Shown one piece after another: positions 36,112 to 46,566 of a DNA stretch of 64,000 nt; position 1 is the first letter of the stretch, and every line of letters begins with the position of its first letter. The position numbers and the translations under genes are program-made. The notes under the pieces were generated by a model. The model worked only from the letters and a program-made list of their open reading frames with translations, was not told the DNA's origin and made no database searches. The stretch spans positions 2,147,504 through 2,211,503 of the forward strand of contig NZ_CP010802.1 in NCBI RefSeq assembly GCF_001278055.1, read 5' to 3'. Origin of the DNA: Desulfuromonas soudanensis. Its GTDB lineage: Bacteria > Desulfobacterota > Desulfuromonadia > Desulfuromonadales > WTL.

Positions 36112-37362
36112 TTACGCCAGACGATGGGCGTAGAGGGGGAACTTGCGGCAGAGGTCCTTGATTTCCTGACGGATGACGGCCAGTTCAACGTCATTGCCGA
36201 TATTCTCAAGGGCCCTGGCGATCCAGGCAGCGACCAGTTCCATCTCGGGCTCCCTGAGTCCCCGGGTGGTGGTCGCCGGAGTGCCGATACGGAAACCGCT
36301 GGTGACAAAAGGAGAGCGGGTATCGAAGGGAACCGCGTTCTTGTTGACGGTGATGCCGGCCTTCTCGAGGGTTTCCTCGGCGACCTTGCCGGTAATCTCC
36401 GAACCGGAGAGATCGACCAGCATCAGGTGGTTGTCGGTGCCGCCGGAGACGAGATTGAACCCGCGGCGGGTCAGACCTTCGGCGAGGGCGTGGGCGTTCT
36501 TGACGACCTGCCCTGCATAGGTCTTGAATTCGGGAGAGAGCGCCTCCTTGAAGGCGACGGCCTTGGCGGCGATGACGTGCATCAGCGGCCCCCCCTGGAT
36601 ACCAGGGAAGATATTGCTGTTGATCTGCTTGGCAAATTCCTCGCGGCAGAGGATCATCCCCCCTCGCGGACCGCGCAGGGTTTTGTGGGTGGTGGTAGTA
36701 ACGAATTCGGCAAAGGGGACGGGATTGGGATGTTCGCCGGCGGCGACCAGTCCGGCGATGTGGGCCATGTCGACCATCACAAAAGCTCCCACCTTGTCGG
36801 CGATGCGACGAAAGGCGGCAAAGTCGATGGTGCGCGAATAGGCGCTGGCGCCGACCACGATGAGCCTGGGCCGATGTTCAACGGCCAGACGCTCCACTTC
36901 CTCGTAATCGATGGTCCCGGTTTCCCGCTTGACGCCGTAGGAAACGACATTGAAGAGTTTCCCGGAAAAGTTGACGGGCGAACCGTGGGTGAGATGCCCG
37001 CCGTGAGCGAGATTCATACCGAGAATGGTGTCGCCGGGTTTGCAGACGGTGAAGTAGACGGCCATATTGGCCTGGGAGCCGGAGTGGGGCTGAACATTGG
37101 CATGTTCGGCGCCGAAGAGTTCCTTGGCCCGGTCGATGGCCAACTGCTCGGCCACATCGACGAACTCGCAGCCGCCGTAATAGCGCTTCCCGGGGTATCC
37201 CTCGGCATATTTGTTGGTCAGAACCGACCCCTGGGCCTCGAGGACAGGTTCGCTGACGAAGTTTTCCGAGGCGATGAATTCCAGGCTGTATTCCTGGCGC
37301 TCGGTTTCCTTGCGGATGGTGGCGGCAATTTCCGGATCGAATTGGGCAAGCTTCTCGAACAT
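36112..37362 (-). CDS. glyA: Serine hydroxymethyltransferase
   Basis: 416 residues. [32 protein letters not shown] spans about 33-64. The PLP lysine is in [15 protein letters not shown] near 226. [10 protein letters not shown] and [15 protein letters not shown] are also present. It makes glycine and methylene-tetrahydrofolate from serine. CGGAGG precedes ATG 37362, and the dCMP deaminase gene starts directly at its end. Confidence 0.97.
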   Translation of the reverse strand: MFEKLAQFDPEIAATIRKETERQEYSLEFIASENFVSEPVLEAQGSVLTNKYAEGYPGKRYYGGCEFVDVAEQLAIDRAKELFGAEHANVQPHSGSQANMAVYFTVCKPGDTILGMNLAHGGHLTHGSPVNFSGKLFNVVSYGVKRETGTIDYEEVERLAVEHRPRLIVVGASAYSRTIDFAAFRRIADKVGAFVMVDMAHIAGLVAAGEHPNPVPFAEFVTTTTHKTLRGPRGGMILCREEFAKQINSNIFPGIQGGPLMHVIAAKAVAFKEALSPEFKTYAGQVVKNAHALAEGLTRRGFNLVSGGTDNHLMLVDLSGSEITGKVAEETLEKAGITVNKNAVPFDTRSPFVTSGFRIGTPATTTRGLREPEMELVAAWIARALENIGNDVELAVIRQEIKDLCRKFPLYAHRLA

Positions 37363-37420
37363 GGTGAACAGACCTCCGTTGCGGACCTTGCCGCGAGTGA
37401 GTCGGAACTTGAAAGAAAAC

Positions 37421-37450
37421 GAAAGGGCAGACCAGCCGGCCTGCCCTTTC
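37421..37450 (-). terminator. Terminator or attenuator between rpiB and glyA
   Basis: GAAAGGGCAG (37421-37430) pairs perfectly with CTGCCCTTTC (37441-37450). On the minus strand a GTTTTCTTTC tail follows. It could trim read-through from the fab genes into glyA. Confidence 0.7.
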
Positions 37451-37463
37451 GGCTTGTCAGCCG

Positions 37464-37919
37464 TCAGATACGTCCCTGCCGGATATCCTCTTCAATCTCG
37501 GATATCTTTTCAAGACGACGTTGGTGCCGTCCACCTTCGAACGTCGCATCGAGCCAGACCGATACCATGGCGCTGGCCTGCTCGGGAGACAGAACCCTCC
37601 CACCCATGACGATGATGTTGGCGTTGTTGTGTTCCTTGGACATGCGGGCGGTGAATTCATCGGTGATCAGTGCGGCCCGCACCCCGGGGAACTTGTTGGC
37701 CGCAATCGACATGCCGATGCCGGTCCCGCAGATCAAAATCCCCTTCTCCGCCTCTCCGTGGGTAATGGCCCGGGCCACCCTGGAAGCGTAGTCCGGATAG
37801 TCCACGGAATCGCTGTTCATGGTACCGAGATCGGAAACGGTGATTTTTCGCTCGGCAAGAAAGGCCTTGATCGCCTCCTTGAGTTCCAGGCCCCCGTGGT
37901 CGCTGGCGATAATGAACAT
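37464..37919 (-). CDS. rpiB: Ribose-5-phosphate isomerase B
   Basis: 151 residues, [21 protein letters not shown] at the start with the substrate-binding [17 protein letters not shown] lies near 44, [23 protein letters not shown] near 66 with the active cysteine, and [12 protein letters not shown] near 98. It interconverts ribose-5-phosphate and ribulose-5-phosphate, the latter a riboflavin precursor. It lies 9 bases downstream of fabF. Confidence 0.95.
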   Translation of the reverse strand: MFIIASDHGGLELKEAIKAFLAERKITVSDLGTMNSDSVDYPDYASRVARAITHGEAEKGILICGTGIGMSIAANKFPGVRAALITDEFTARMSKEHNNANIIVMGGRVLSPEQASAMVSVWLDATFEGGRHQRRLEKISEIEEDIRQGRI

Positions 37920-37928
37920 GAAGTCTCC

Positions 37929-39161
37929 CTAGACTTTTTTGAAGAGGAGGGTGGCGTTGGTGCCGCCGAAGCCGAAGGAGTTGGAGATGGCCACGTTGAC
38001 CTTCGCCTGACGCCCCTGGTTGGGGACGTAGTCGAGGTCGCAATCGGGATCAGCCTCGTCATAGTTGATGGTCGGCGGAACTTCGCCGCGCTCCATGGCC
38101 AGCAGCGAGAAGACGGCCTCGATGCCGCCGGCGGCGCCGAGGCAGTGCCCCGTCATGCTCTTCGTCGAGCTGATCATCACCTTCCGTGCATGGTCGCCGA
38201 AAACGGTCTTGATGGCCATGGTTTCGTAGAGGTCGTTGAAGTGGGTGGAGGTGCCGTGGGCATTGATGTAATCGACGTCCTCGGGAGCGACGCCCGCGGT
38301 GGAGAGAGCCATCTTCATGCAGCGGGCAGCTCCTTCGCCACCCGGCGCGGGCGCCGTCAGATGATAGGCATCGGCAGTGAGTCCGTAGCCGCAGACTTCG
38401 CCATAGATCTTGGCGCCCCGTGCCTTGGCCGACTCGTACTCTTCGAGAACAAGAATGCCGGCCCCTTCAGCCATGACGAATCCGTCGCGGTTTTTTTCAA
38501 AGGGGCGACTGGCCGCGGCAGGATCGTCGTTGCGGGTCGACAGGGCTTTCATGACGTTGAAGCCGCCGATCCCCAATGGAGTGATGGTCGACTCTGTGCC
38601 GCCGGCGATCATGGCATCGGCATCGCCGCGCTGGATCATGCGGAAGGCATCGCCGATGGAATGGGTCCCCGTGGCGCAGGCGGAAACAGAGGAGACATTG
38701 GGCCCCTTGGCTCCGTATTTTATGGAAATCTGACCGGGGGCCAGATTGATGATCAGCATCGGGATGAAGAAGGGGGAGATCTTCTTGTACCCCCCTTCGG
38801 TCATGGCCTGGTGATATCTTTCGATGGCGGGGAGCCCGCCGAGGCCGGCACCGACCAGCACGCCGACACGCTCGGCATTTTCGTCGGTGATCTGCAGGCC
38901 GGAATCCTTCATGGCCAGTTCGGCGGCAGCCAGGGAAAACTGGATAAAGAGATCCATCTTCTTGATCTCTTTTTTATCTATGAAATCCTCGGGATTGAAA
39001 TCCTTGACTTCGCCGGCGATCCTGGTCGGAAATTCCGACGCATCGAAGCGGGTGATAAGATCGATCCCTGATTTACCCTGCATCAGGGCGGTCCAGTTCT
39101 TTTCCGTTCCGGTACCGAGAGCAGAAACTACGCCGACGCCTGTTACGACAACTCTACGCAT
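37929..39161 (-). CDS. fabF: 3-oxoacyl-ACP synthase II
   Basis: A 410-residue ketosynthase. The nucleophile cysteine is in [14 protein letters not shown] near 163, with histidines in [12 protein letters not shown] near 302 and [15 protein letters not shown] near 335. It elongates acyl-ACP by two carbons. It follows acpP in the usual fab order. The leader between acpP and fabF is 170 bases and holds no other gene. Confidence 0.96.
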   Translation of the reverse strand: MRRVVVTGVGVVSALGTGTEKNWTALMQGKSGIDLITRFDASEFPTRIAGEVKDFNPEDFIDKKEIKKMDLFIQFSLAAAELAMKDSGLQITDENAERVGVLVGAGLGGLPAIERYHQAMTEGGYKKISPFFIPMLIINLAPGQISIKYGAKGPNVSSVSACATGTHSIGDAFRMIQRGDADAMIAGGTESTITPLGIGGFNVMKALSTRNDDPAAASRPFEKNRDGFVMAEGAGILVLEEYESAKARGAKIYGEVCGYGLTADAYHLTAPAPGGEGAARCMKMALSTAGVAPEDVDYINAHGTSTHFNDLYETMAIKTVFGDHARKVMISSTKSMTGHCLGAAGGIEAVFSLLAMERGEVPPTINYDEADPDCDLDYVPNQGRQAKVNVAISNSFGFGGTNATLLFKKV

Positions 39162-39331
39162 GATTATATGTTTCCTCCGTATAGGGCGGAAAACCCCTGT
39201 TCTCAGGAAATCGCTGGCCCAGGCAGGCCATGAGGGATTTTTTCGGCGGCGACGGCCCCCGAATTGCGGCCTTGAAAAACGCAGGGGGAGGAAACAGCTG
39301 ACGCGGTTCCCTCCCCCCCTTTTGGGACGGA

Positions 39332-39565
39332 TCAGGCGTGTTCGGTAACGTAATCGACGGCATCCTGAACGGTCTGGATCTTTTCGGCGTCTTCGTCCGA
39401 AATTTCGACGTCGAATTCTTCTTCGAGCGCCATGACCAGTTCGACGGTATCCAGGGAGTCGGCACCGAGATCCTCCATAAAGGACGCCTCGTCGGTCACC
39501 TGCTCATCATCAACACCCAACTGCTCAGCAACAATTTGTTTCACTCTTTCAGCAATCGAAGCCAT
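39332..39565 (-). CDS. acpP: Acyl carrier protein
   Basis: 77 residues, strongly acidic. The phosphopantetheine serine is in [20 protein letters not shown] near 36. AGGAGG precedes ATG 39565, where the family homology begins ([17 protein letters not shown]); a longer frame is rejected. It carries growing acyl chains between FabD, FabH, FabG and FabF encoded around it. Confidence 0.97.
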   Translation of the reverse strand: MASIAERVKQIVAEQLGVDDEQVTDEASFMEDLGADSLDTVELVMALEEEFDVEISDEDAEKIQTVQDAVDYVTEHA

Positions 39566-39623
39566 CTGCTTCACCTCCTCTGGGATGTTCGACCCGATCA
39601 ACGATCGGACAGAATACTCTTTG

Positions 39624-40361
39624 CTACATGTACATGCCGCCATTCACACCGAGCACCTGCCCGGTGATATAAGCGGCGGAATCCGATGCCAGAAAGACGA
39701 CGGCGTGGGCGATATCCTCTGCGCCGCCGAGACGGCCAAGGGGAATCTGAGCCATCAGTTCTTCCCTGGTTTTCTCCGACAGGGCGTCGGTCATTTCTGT
39801 GACGATGAAACCGGGGGTGATGGCGTTCACCGTGACGTTGCGGCGGGCCAGTTCTTTGGCCACCGACTTGGTCAGCCCGATCAACCCGGCCTTGCTGGCA
39901 CAATAGTTGGCCTGCCCGGGATTCCCCATTTCCCCGACGACGGAGGAAATGTTGATGATCCGGCCGAAGCGCTGCTTGCTCATCACCTTGGCGGCAGCCC
40001 GGGTGCAAAGAAACGCCCCCTTGAGATTGGTATCGAGAACAGCGTCCCAGTCCTCGTCCTTCATGCGCAACAGCAGAGCATCGCGGGTGATCCCCGCATT
40101 ATTGACAAGGATATCGACACGGCCGAAGGCCGCTACGGCCTCATCAATCAACTCGTTGGCGTCGGAGGCCAGAGAGACATCGCCAACCACCGCAATCGCC
40201 TCTCCCCCCTGTGCCTTGATTTCAGCGACCAGGTCTTCGAGGAGTTGGACATTGCGGGCCGAAGCGACGACCCGGGCACCCCGGGCCACAAGGTCCAGAG
40301 CGATGCTGCGTCCGATACCTCTCGATGCGCCGGTGACAATAGCAACCTTGTCCTTGAGCAT
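39624..40361 (-). CDS. fabG: 3-oxoacyl-ACP reductase
   Basis: A 245-residue short-chain dehydrogenase. The NADPH site is [14 protein letters not shown] at about 9, NNAG lies near 87, and the catalytic set is S-x12-Y-x3-K (ISSVVGE...YCASK near 138-155). [13 protein letters not shown] follows near 182. It reduces 3-ketoacyl-ACP. ATG 40361 is chosen because the family starts at [11 protein letters not shown]. Confidence 0.96.
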   Translation of the reverse strand: MLKDKVAIVTGASRGIGRSIALDLVARGARVVASARNVQLLEDLVAEIKAQGGEAIAVVGDVSLASDANELIDEAVAAFGRVDILVNNAGITRDALLLRMKDEDWDAVLDTNLKGAFLCTRAAAKVMSKQRFGRIINISSVVGEMGNPGQANYCASKAGLIGLTKSVAKELARRNVTVNAITPGFIVTEMTDALSEKTREELMAQIPLGRLGGAEDIAHAVVFLASDSAAYITGQVLGVNGGMYM

Positions 40362-40386
40362 TAAACGATCTCCCGAAAATGGAATT

Positions 40387-41301
40387 CTACAGACCCTCAA
40401 GTCCGGAAAGGTCTTCGATGTTGGCCACCGAGGCCCCCTTGACGATGCGCTTGATCAGTCCGGAGAGAACCTTGCCCGGACCAATTTCGATATAGCGGTC
40501 GACCCCGAGGCCGGACATCTTGAGAACCGATTCGTCCCAGCGCACCGGAGCGCTGACCTGGGCCACGAGGAGATCCTTCACCCGGGAAGCTTCGCCATTG
40601 GGCGACGCCTCGACGTTGGTGACCACAGGGAAGGTCATGGGGTGCACATTGATATCACTCAAAATCTTTGCCAACCGCTCACCGGCAGGAACCATCAGGG
40701 AGCAGTGAAAGGGTGCGCTCACCGGCAGGGGAAGGGCGCGCTTGGCTCCCTGTCCTTTGGCCAGTTCCATGGCCCGTTCGACCGCCGTGGCGTGCCCGGC
40801 GATGACAACCTGACCGGGACTGTTGAAGTTGGCAGGGGCGACGACCTCACCCTGGGCCGCCTGGCGGCAGACTTCCTGCAGGGCCTCGCCCTCGAGTCCC
40901 ATAATAGCGGCCATGGCACCCAATCCGACGGGGACGGCCTCCTGCATGAAGGAACCCCGTTGCCGAACAATGCGCACGGCGTCGGCAAAGACAAGGGCCC
41001 CGGCACAGACCAGCGCCGAATACTCACCGAGGGAATGCCCCGCCGAATAGTCGGGAACCAGGCCGGTCTCGGCCTGAAGGACCTTCAGAGCAGCGACGCT
41101 GACGGTAAGGATCGCCGGTTGCGTGTTCGTGGTCAGTTTAAGGGCCTCTTCGGGCCCGTTGAAACAGAGGGAGGCGATATCGAAGCCGAGGGCGTCGTTG
41201 GCCTCCTCGAAAACCTGTCGGGCAACGGGGAAATTGTCGGCCAATTCCTTGCCCATCCCTGGATACTGGGCACCCTGGCCAGGAAATACGAAGGCTACCA
41301 T
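40387..41301 (-). CDS. fabD: Malonyl-CoA:ACP transacylase
   Basis: 304 residues. FVFPGQGAQYPGMGKEL opens the protein. The nucleophile serine is in AGHSLGEYSAL near 90, RGSFMQEAVP lies near 116, and the active histidine is in SAPFHCSLM near 198. It loads malonyl groups on AcpP. Start ATG 41301 is used; a TTG one codon upstream is also in frame. Confidence 0.96.
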   Translation of the reverse strand: MVAFVFPGQGAQYPGMGKELADNFPVARQVFEEANDALGFDIASLCFNGPEEALKLTTNTQPAILTVSVAALKVLQAETGLVPDYSAGHSLGEYSALVCAGALVFADAVRIVRQRGSFMQEAVPVGLGAMAAIMGLEGEALQEVCRQAAQGEVVAPANFNSPGQVVIAGHATAVERAMELAKGQGAKRALPLPVSAPFHCSLMVPAGERLAKILSDINVHPMTFPVVTNVEASPNGEASRVKDLLVAQVSAPVRWDESVLKMSGLGVDRYIEIGPGKVLSGLIKRIVKGASVANIEDLSGLEGL

Positions 41302-41343
41302 CAATCAAAAAACTCCTCTAATGCGAAAAATTCGCCGCCGCCC

Positions 41344-42324
41344 TTACCAGCGCACCATTGCGGCGGCCCAGGTAAATCCGCCGCCAAAGGCATCAAAAAG
41401 CAGCATGTCCCCCGCCTTGATTCGTCCCAGACGGTTCGCCTCGTCCAGGGCGATGGGGATGGAGGCGCCGGAGGTGTTCCCAAACCGGTCGACGTTGATA
41501 TAGACCTGTTCATCCCTAAGGCCGAGACGTTTGGCGGTCGCTTCGAGAATTCGCCGATTGGCCTGATGGGGGATAAAGAGGTCAATATCCGACGCAACAA
41601 GCCCATTGGCCTCGAGAGCTTCCACGGCCACCTCGTGCAAGGAGCGAACGGCCACCTTGAACACTTCGTTCCCCTGCATCTTCAAAAAGGGGAGTCGTTC
41701 GGCCAACCCCTCGGCAGAGGCCGGAAAACGGGAACCGAAACCGGGTTGGTAGAGGAGTTCCCAGTAGGAACCGTCGGCATGCAGATGAGTCGAGAGAACG
41801 CCCTGGTCCCCCTCCTGCGCCTCGAGAACGACAGCGCCGGCACCATCGCCAAAAAGGACACAGGTGTTGCGATCCTGCCAGTCGATGGCCCGGGTCAGGA
41901 CCTCGGCACCGATCACCAGGGCCTTTTTCACGGCTCCGGATTGAATCTGCTTTGTGGCGGCATCCAGCGCATAGAGAAATCCGCTGCAGGCGGCGGAAAC
42001 GTCGAAAGCGGCGCACCCCTTGATCCCAAGGTTACTCTGGACCAGACAGGCGGTTGCCGGCCAGGGGAAATCGCCGGTGATGGTTCCAACGACGATGAGG
42101 TCAATCTCTTCGGCGGCGACGCCGGCCATTTCTAGAGCTTTCCGAGCGGCGTTGGTCGCCAGATCCGAGGTAAATTCGCCTTCGGCGGCCACATGACGTT
42201 CATGGATTCCGGTGCGAGCGACAATCCACTCGTCGGTCGTATCGAGCGTTTTTTCCAGGTCGAAGTTTGTCAGGACTTTTTCGGGAACGTAGGAACCGGT
42301 ACCGATAATACGAGCTTTCTTCAA
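41344..42324 (-). CDS. fabH: 3-oxoacyl-ACP synthase III
   Basis: 326 residues. Active cysteine in FDVSAACSGFLYALD near 112, histidine in IDLFIPHQANRRI near 246 and asparagine in INVDRFGNTSGASIP near 275. It starts fatty-acid synthesis from acetyl-CoA and malonyl-ACP. I place the start at TTG 42324, 7 bases after AAGGAG, giving the usual KKARIIGTGSYVPE opening; no ATG is available. Confidence 0.94.
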   Translation of the reverse strand: MKKARIIGTGSYVPEKVLTNFDLEKTLDTTDEWIVARTGIHERHVAAEGEFTSDLATNAARKALEMAGVAAEEIDLIVVGTITGDFPWPATACLVQSNLGIKGCAAFDVSAACSGFLYALDAATKQIQSGAVKKALVIGAEVLTRAIDWQDRNTCVLFGDGAGAVVLEAQEGDQGVLSTHLHADGSYWELLYQPGFGSRFPASAEGLAERLPFLKMQGNEVFKVAVRSLHEVAVEALEANGLVASDIDLFIPHQANRRILEATAKRLGLRDEQVYINVDRFGNTSGASIPIALDEANRLGRIKAGDMLLFDAFGGGFTWAAAMVRW

Positions 42325-42354
42325 AAGCTGACTCCTTCGGTCAAAGAACAAAAC

Positions 42355-43404
42355 CTACCCTTGGGTTGCAGATGACGCATCGACGGCCGCGGGCTGCCCG
42401 TCACAATATTCTTGAATCTGGGCAATCATGGTCTGGTTGACCTTCTTGACGACGCACTCCCTGGACATACGGACGGCATTCATGATCGCCTTGGGACTCG
42501 ATCCCCCGTGGCAGATGACGCCGGTCCCGTCAATGCCGAGCAGGGGAGCACCGCCATATTCGGAATAATCGACCCTCTTACGGAAGGCCTGAAAAGCGGG
42601 ACGGGCCAGAAGGTAGCCGATCTTGGCAAGGGGACGACTGCCGATTTCCTTGCGCAGCATGGTAAAGATCCCCTCGGACAAACCCTCGGCAACCTTGAGA
42701 ACAACGTTGCCGACAAAGCCGTCGCAGACCACCACATCGACAGAGCCGTTATAAATATCCCGCCCCTCGACGTATCCGACGTAATTGAAGGAGGCGCTCT
42801 TCAGGAGGCGATGGGCCTCCCGTGTAAGATCGTTCCCCTTGCTCTCCTCCTCGCCGTTGGAAAGAAGTCCGACCTTCGGGCGCTCCTTACCGAGAACCCT
42901 TCGGGTGTAGACTTCCCCCATCAATGCGAACTGAACCAGATGAAGGGGCTTGCAGTCCACATTGCCGCCGACATCGAGAACCAGCGTCTTGTCCTTGATG
43001 TTGGGCATGATGGTGGCGATGGCCGGACGATCGATGCCGGGGATCCGTTTGAGGACGAACATCCCGGCCGCCATGGTGGCCCCGGAATTGCCGGCACTGA
43101 CGACCGCCTGGGCCTGACCGTTTCTGACCAGATCGAAAGCGACCCGAATGGAACAATCCTTCTTCTTGCGGATGACATCCGAGGCCGAATCGTGCATCCC
43201 CACCACATCGCTGGCATGGTGGATGGCAATGGTCAGTCCGTCGACCCGGTGCTTTTTCAGCTCAGCCCCGACCTTGTCCGCATCGCCCACGAGGATGATG
43301 GCAACACCCCAACGCCTGGCGGCGGCGACGGCGCCTTCCACTTCAACGCCAGGGGCATTGTCGCCTCCCATGGCATCCACGGCAACAGTAATACGATCGT
43401 TCAA
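42355..43404 (-). CDS. plsX: Phosphate acyltransferase PlsX
   Basis: 349 residues. [12 protein letters not shown] near 8 is the family mark. [18 protein letters not shown] lies near 95 and [20 protein letters not shown] near 305. It makes acyl-phosphate from acyl-ACP for phospholipid synthesis. The start is placed at TTG 43404 after a GAGG site, because longer frames run through rpmF. It lies 13 bases past rpmF. Confidence 0.94.
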   Translation of the reverse strand: MNDRITVAVDAMGGDNAPGVEVEGAVAAARRWGVAIILVGDADKVGAELKKHRVDGLTIAIHHASDVVGMHDSASDVIRKKKDCSIRVAFDLVRNGQAQAVVSAGNSGATMAAGMFVLKRIPGIDRPAIATIMPNIKDKTLVLDVGGNVDCKPLHLVQFALMGEVYTRRVLGKERPKVGLLSNGEEESKGNDLTREAHRLLKSASFNYVGYVEGRDIYNGSVDVVVCDGFVGNVVLKVAEGLSEGIFTMLRKEIGSRPLAKIGYLLARPAFQAFRKRVDYSEYGGAPLLGIDGTGVICHGGSSPKAIMNAVRMSRECVVKKVNQTMIAQIQEYCDGQPAAVDASSATQG

Positions 43405-43417
43405 CCGAAGAGCCTCT

Positions 43418-43597
43418 TTATTCTTTAGGTCCGGCAACTTCTTTTCCCTTGTAGGTACCACAGCTGGCGCAAGCGCGGTGAGGCTGCTTGGGCTCCTTGC
43501 ACTGAGGGCAAAGGGAAATACCGGGGGCCGTGATCGCATCATGGGCGCGGCGCATATCGCGTTTGGACTTGGAGGTTTTTTTCTTGGGTACAGCCAT
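43418..43597 (-). CDS. rpmF: 50S ribosomal protein L32
   Basis: 59 residues. [21 protein letters not shown] is the normal L32 start, and a zinc ribbon follows (CPQC near 30, then CASCGTYKG). It is in the yceD-rpmF-plsX order seen in most bacteria. GGAGAACCACGACC precedes ATG 43597. Confidence 0.97.
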   Translation of the reverse strand: MAVPKKKTSKSKRDMRRAHDAITAPGISLCPQCKEPKQPHRACASCGTYKGKEVAGPKE

Positions 43598-43708
43598 GGT
43601 CGTGGTTCTCCTTGTAATCCGGCCAGATGCCGGTTTTATTAATTTATCTGCCGCCCAGACCGGTACTGCAACCGGAACAACATACCAGGTTGCCAATCAA
43701 GCGGTCCA

Positions 43709-44257
43709 TCACGACTTGTCGATTTTGAAATTCTTCAGGACAGCAAACTTACCGCCAAATTCCGAGGGGTGACATCCGCACTGGGAGACGTTGAGATCCG
43801 CTCCGCACTGGGGACAGAGTCCCTTGCACCCTTCGTCGCACAGAGGCCGTAAGGGGAGCGCCATCAGGACCTGCTCCTCGATTACCCCGGCAAAATCGAT
43901 TTCTTCCCCCTCGACAAGGATCAGACCCATGTCCTCGGCGTCAAGCTCCAACTCGCCGTCAGCGGATTCATCCTCAATCTCCGGCAACTCCACCACATAG
44001 GTGAGCTCGAAAGCCGAATGGATCGGCTGAATAAATTCTTTGAGGCAACGCCCGCAGGCCACACGCACTGAGGAGCTTACTTCTCCCTGCGCCTCAATCA
44101 TATCCCCGGCGCGGAAAACCCTCAGCCGCACCCGTACCGGCTCCAGAAAGACGACCTCATCGGTCTGCAGATCGGCAAGCAGAGGGAAGATGCTGCGGGG
44201 TTCTTCGAACTCAAGTTCGAGACCCTCATCCTTAATGTCTTCAAGGCGGATCAGCAA
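43709..44257 (-). CDS. yceD: YceD/DUF177 family protein
   Basis: 182 residues. The conserved ACGRCLKEFIQPI near 70 and the C-terminal CDEGCKGLCPQCGADLN near 140 are family marks. The protein is acidic. Family members are linked to 23S rRNA maturation. It is the first gene of the long housekeeping series and has its own strong promoter. Confidence 0.9.
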   Translation of the reverse strand: MLIRLEDIKDEGLELEFEEPRSIFPLLADLQTDEVVFLEPVRVRLRVFRAGDMIEAQGEVSSSVRVACGRCLKEFIQPIHSAFELTYVVELPEIEDESADGELELDAEDMGLILVEGEEIDFAGVIEEQVLMALPLRPLCDEGCKGLCPQCGADLNVSQCGCHPSEFGGKFAVLKNFKIDKS

Positions 44258-44286
44258 AACCCCTCCGTGAACCGCTGAAAGCGGCT

Positions 44287-44314
44287 AGTATAGAGATTGA
44301 CCTTTTTTTGTCAA
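44287..44314 (-). promoter_or_regulatory. Strong sigma-70 promoter before yceD
   Basis: A perfect TTGACA (44314-44309), a 16-base spacer and TATACT (44292-44287) on the minus strand. It is about 30 bases before the yceD ATG and would drive the yceD-rpmF-plsX-fab block. Confidence 0.8.
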
Positions 44315-44490
44315 GGGAAAAGCCGGGACCGCAGTCCTTCCCCGACGCGGGCTTTGTATTAGCATTATTTTCGACAAGTTTGCAAGCGATTAATTTGCCT
44401 TTGGACCCGGCCGGGCCTTGCATTAAGTTGCGACCTGGAGTAGAAAATCCGGGGGAACCGATTCAACCTCCAACACAGGAAAAACTGTCA

Positions 44491-45285
44491 ATGAACGACA
44501 TCAGTCAGGCCTTCATGCGCCTGGTTGGCATCATGGCCACCCTGCGTTCGCCGCAGGGGTGCCCGTGGGACGCCGAACAGACTCCGGAAACCCTCCGCCC
44601 ATATCTTGTGGAAGAGACCTACGAGGTGCTGGAGGCCATTGACCACGGAGAGCCTCAGGCCATCCGGGAGGAACTTGGAGATCTCCTGCTGCAGATCGTT
44701 TTCCTCTCCCGACTCTTCGAGGAGCGTCGGGAATTCCATATCGGCGATGTGGCCGATGCCATCGCCGACAAACTCATCAGGCGGCACCCCCATGTCTTTG
44801 CCGACGCACCGGACAGGGATCTTGCGACCCTCAACCGGCAATGGAACCGGATCAAGGAAGAGGAAAAACCATTCAGCGATACACCCCGCCCCCTTCTTCA
44901 CGGCGTCCCAGAGACCCTCCCCGCCCTGATGCGTGCCGCCAAATTTCAGGGAAAAGCGCACCGAGCCGGTTTTGACCCTCCCGCCGCGGACGGACCGACG
45001 GGGACCATCCACACAGAGCTCGCCCGATTGGAAATAACTCTTGGTCAACCGAACCAGGGAGTTCAGGAAGAAGCCATAGGCGATCTCCTTCTCGCCGTAG
45101 TCGACCTCTCCCGCCATCTCAACATCGATGCCGAAGAGGCTCTGCGCAAGAGAACCAACCACTTTGCCATGAGAGTGGAGCAGGTCGGCCAGGAACTGAC
45201 CGATGAGGGGCTGACATTTCAGGAAGCCCCTTCTGATAAGCTCGAACGCCTATGGGTCAAAACCGGGGCCCTCACAAAAAAATAG
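44491..45285 (+). CDS. mazG: Nucleoside triphosphate pyrophosphohydrolase
   Basis: 264 residues with the two MazG helical repeats. The first has CPWDAEQTPETLRPYLVEETYEVLEAI at about 24-50, then REELGDLLLQIVF, giving the E-x2-E...E-x2-D metal site. The second has QEEAIGDLLLAVVDLSRHL near 194. It removes aberrant NTPs and in E. coli lowers ppGpp. ATG 44491 is chosen because family homology starts there. It is divergent from yceD. Confidence 0.94.
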   Translation: MNDISQAFMRLVGIMATLRSPQGCPWDAEQTPETLRPYLVEETYEVLEAIDHGEPQAIREELGDLLLQIVFLSRLFEERREFHIGDVADAIADKLIRRHPHVFADAPDRDLATLNRQWNRIKEEEKPFSDTPRPLLHGVPETLPALMRAAKFQGKAHRAGFDPPAADGPTGTIHTELARLEITLGQPNQGVQEEAIGDLLLAVVDLSRHLNIDAEEALRKRTNHFAMRVEQVGQELTDEGLTFQEAPSDKLERLWVKTGALTKK

Positions 45286-45626
45286 GGATTGACAGGACAA
45301 AAAGCCTGCCCTTTCGGAGGCCTCGAACCTTTTCAACAGACGTTGTGGAAAAGGTGTGGAGAACCATGTGCATACCGCGGCCTGAAGCAGGCCTCAAAAG
45401 CCCCACACCCCCTTGCCTATTTTTTGACCAAACAATATAATACAATAATTTCAAATACTTGGTGGCTGCCGTTTGAACCTCTGAAATGGCGACATCGGCG
45501 GCTTAGTGTTCATTTGTTTTTTTTCATTATCAGGGGAGCCATGTTCATAAGGCTCCCGTTCCTCCTTGCCATTGTTCCGGCAATGGAAGCCTGCGTTCTG
45601 TTTCAAGTCGCCAGGGGTTAATGCGG
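45286..45626. other. Intergenic stretch with a possible fxsA remnant
   Basis: Between mazG and the truncated MAT gene. It is AT-richer than its surroundings in the middle (45430-45530). From ATG 45541 a 26-residue peptide opens MFIRLPFLLAIVPAMEACVL, like the first transmembrane helix of FxsA, then stops at 45619. No other gene is seen. Confidence 0.4.
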
Positions 45627-46220
45627 TCAACAGACGGGGTATTCTCCCCGTCCGAGACGCAGGCAGAAATCATCGAGTCCGGAAAAGGCACCGGCGAAAA
45701 TCTCCTGAATACCCCGTGAAATTTCCCCGGCCGGCATTTCCTCCGAGGGGAGAATACGGGCTACGGCTGCCACCGGGTGATCGATCGGCGTGCCAATCCT
45801 GCTCAGGAGGAGGACGTAAACTTCTCTGACCCCCTCGATTCGCTCATAAATTTCCCTGGCCAGGTTGTGAGCCAGGACATTGTAGATTTTCCCTATATGA
45901 CTGACCGGATTTTTTCCAGCTGCCGCCTCGGTCCCAAGGGGCCGATTCAAGGAGATGAGGCCGTTGACCCGGTTTCCCCGCCCGACCTGTCCCGAATCGG
46001 CGTCCTCTACAGAGGTGCCGAGCAGACTCAGGTAAACGCCGGCGAGCCCTCTCCCCGGTTCATCGAGGGCGTTGTAATACACGGTAATTTTTTCAAAGGA
46101 ACTGTAGCGCTCCAGGAATTGCCCCATGGCACCGTGAATCGCCTCCTTGCGTTCGAAAATCTCCGTCGGTTGCTCCGACACCGTTTTGCCACAGCGCGTT
46201 TCAACAGCAACCTCGACCAT
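45627..46220 (-). pseudogene. Archaeal-type methionine adenosyltransferase, C-terminal half only
   Basis: 197 residues matching the C-terminal half of archaeal-type AdoMet synthetase: YLSLLGTSVEDADSGQVGRG, NRVNGLISLNRP, AAAGKNPVSHIGKIYNVLA and GVREVYVLLLSRIGTPIDHP. Full-length enzymes are about 400 residues. The N-terminal half with the first substrate-binding segments is absent, and I did not find it in the upstream bases. A GAGG site precedes ATG 46220, so it may still be translated. I treat it as a remnant; a shortened protein with a new role is possible. Confidence 0.7.
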
Positions 46221-46566
46221 ATGGACCTCGCAGCTTGCTACAGCTCATTCCTGCTCCCTGTCTCCGACTCTATCAAAGTATCAAAGAGGGTCTCCCTGTC
46301 AAACAGTGCCCTTAACCAGCGGCCGGCGTCGGGACGGCGGGCCATTGGGGGGAACCCTCTCGGCCTGGATGCCTGTCAGGGAGGAGAGGATTCAGGCCGA
46401 GGCCAAAGGATTTCGTCGACCTTATCCGACAAGGAAATCCTGGCCTGACCTGATGGGTGACAGGCAGGTGTCCCTGATCGTTCTGAAGTGAATGGTGGGG
46501 GGAATCAGCGGGAGGCCCGGAAGGGGGTTGCAGCCACTTCCGTCTGGTAAATCATGGCAGGAAAAA
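46221..46566. other. Intergenic stretch, no gene supported
   Basis: Lies between the truncated MAT gene and a membrane-protein gene. Frames here are open only by GC content and lack ribosome sites. It may contain decayed 5' sequence of the MAT gene, but I could not align it. Confidence 0.5.

Noticed and set aside
43405-43542. Longer PlsX reading through rpmF
   Set aside because: It overlaps the L32 gene out of frame; homology begins just after TTG 43404.
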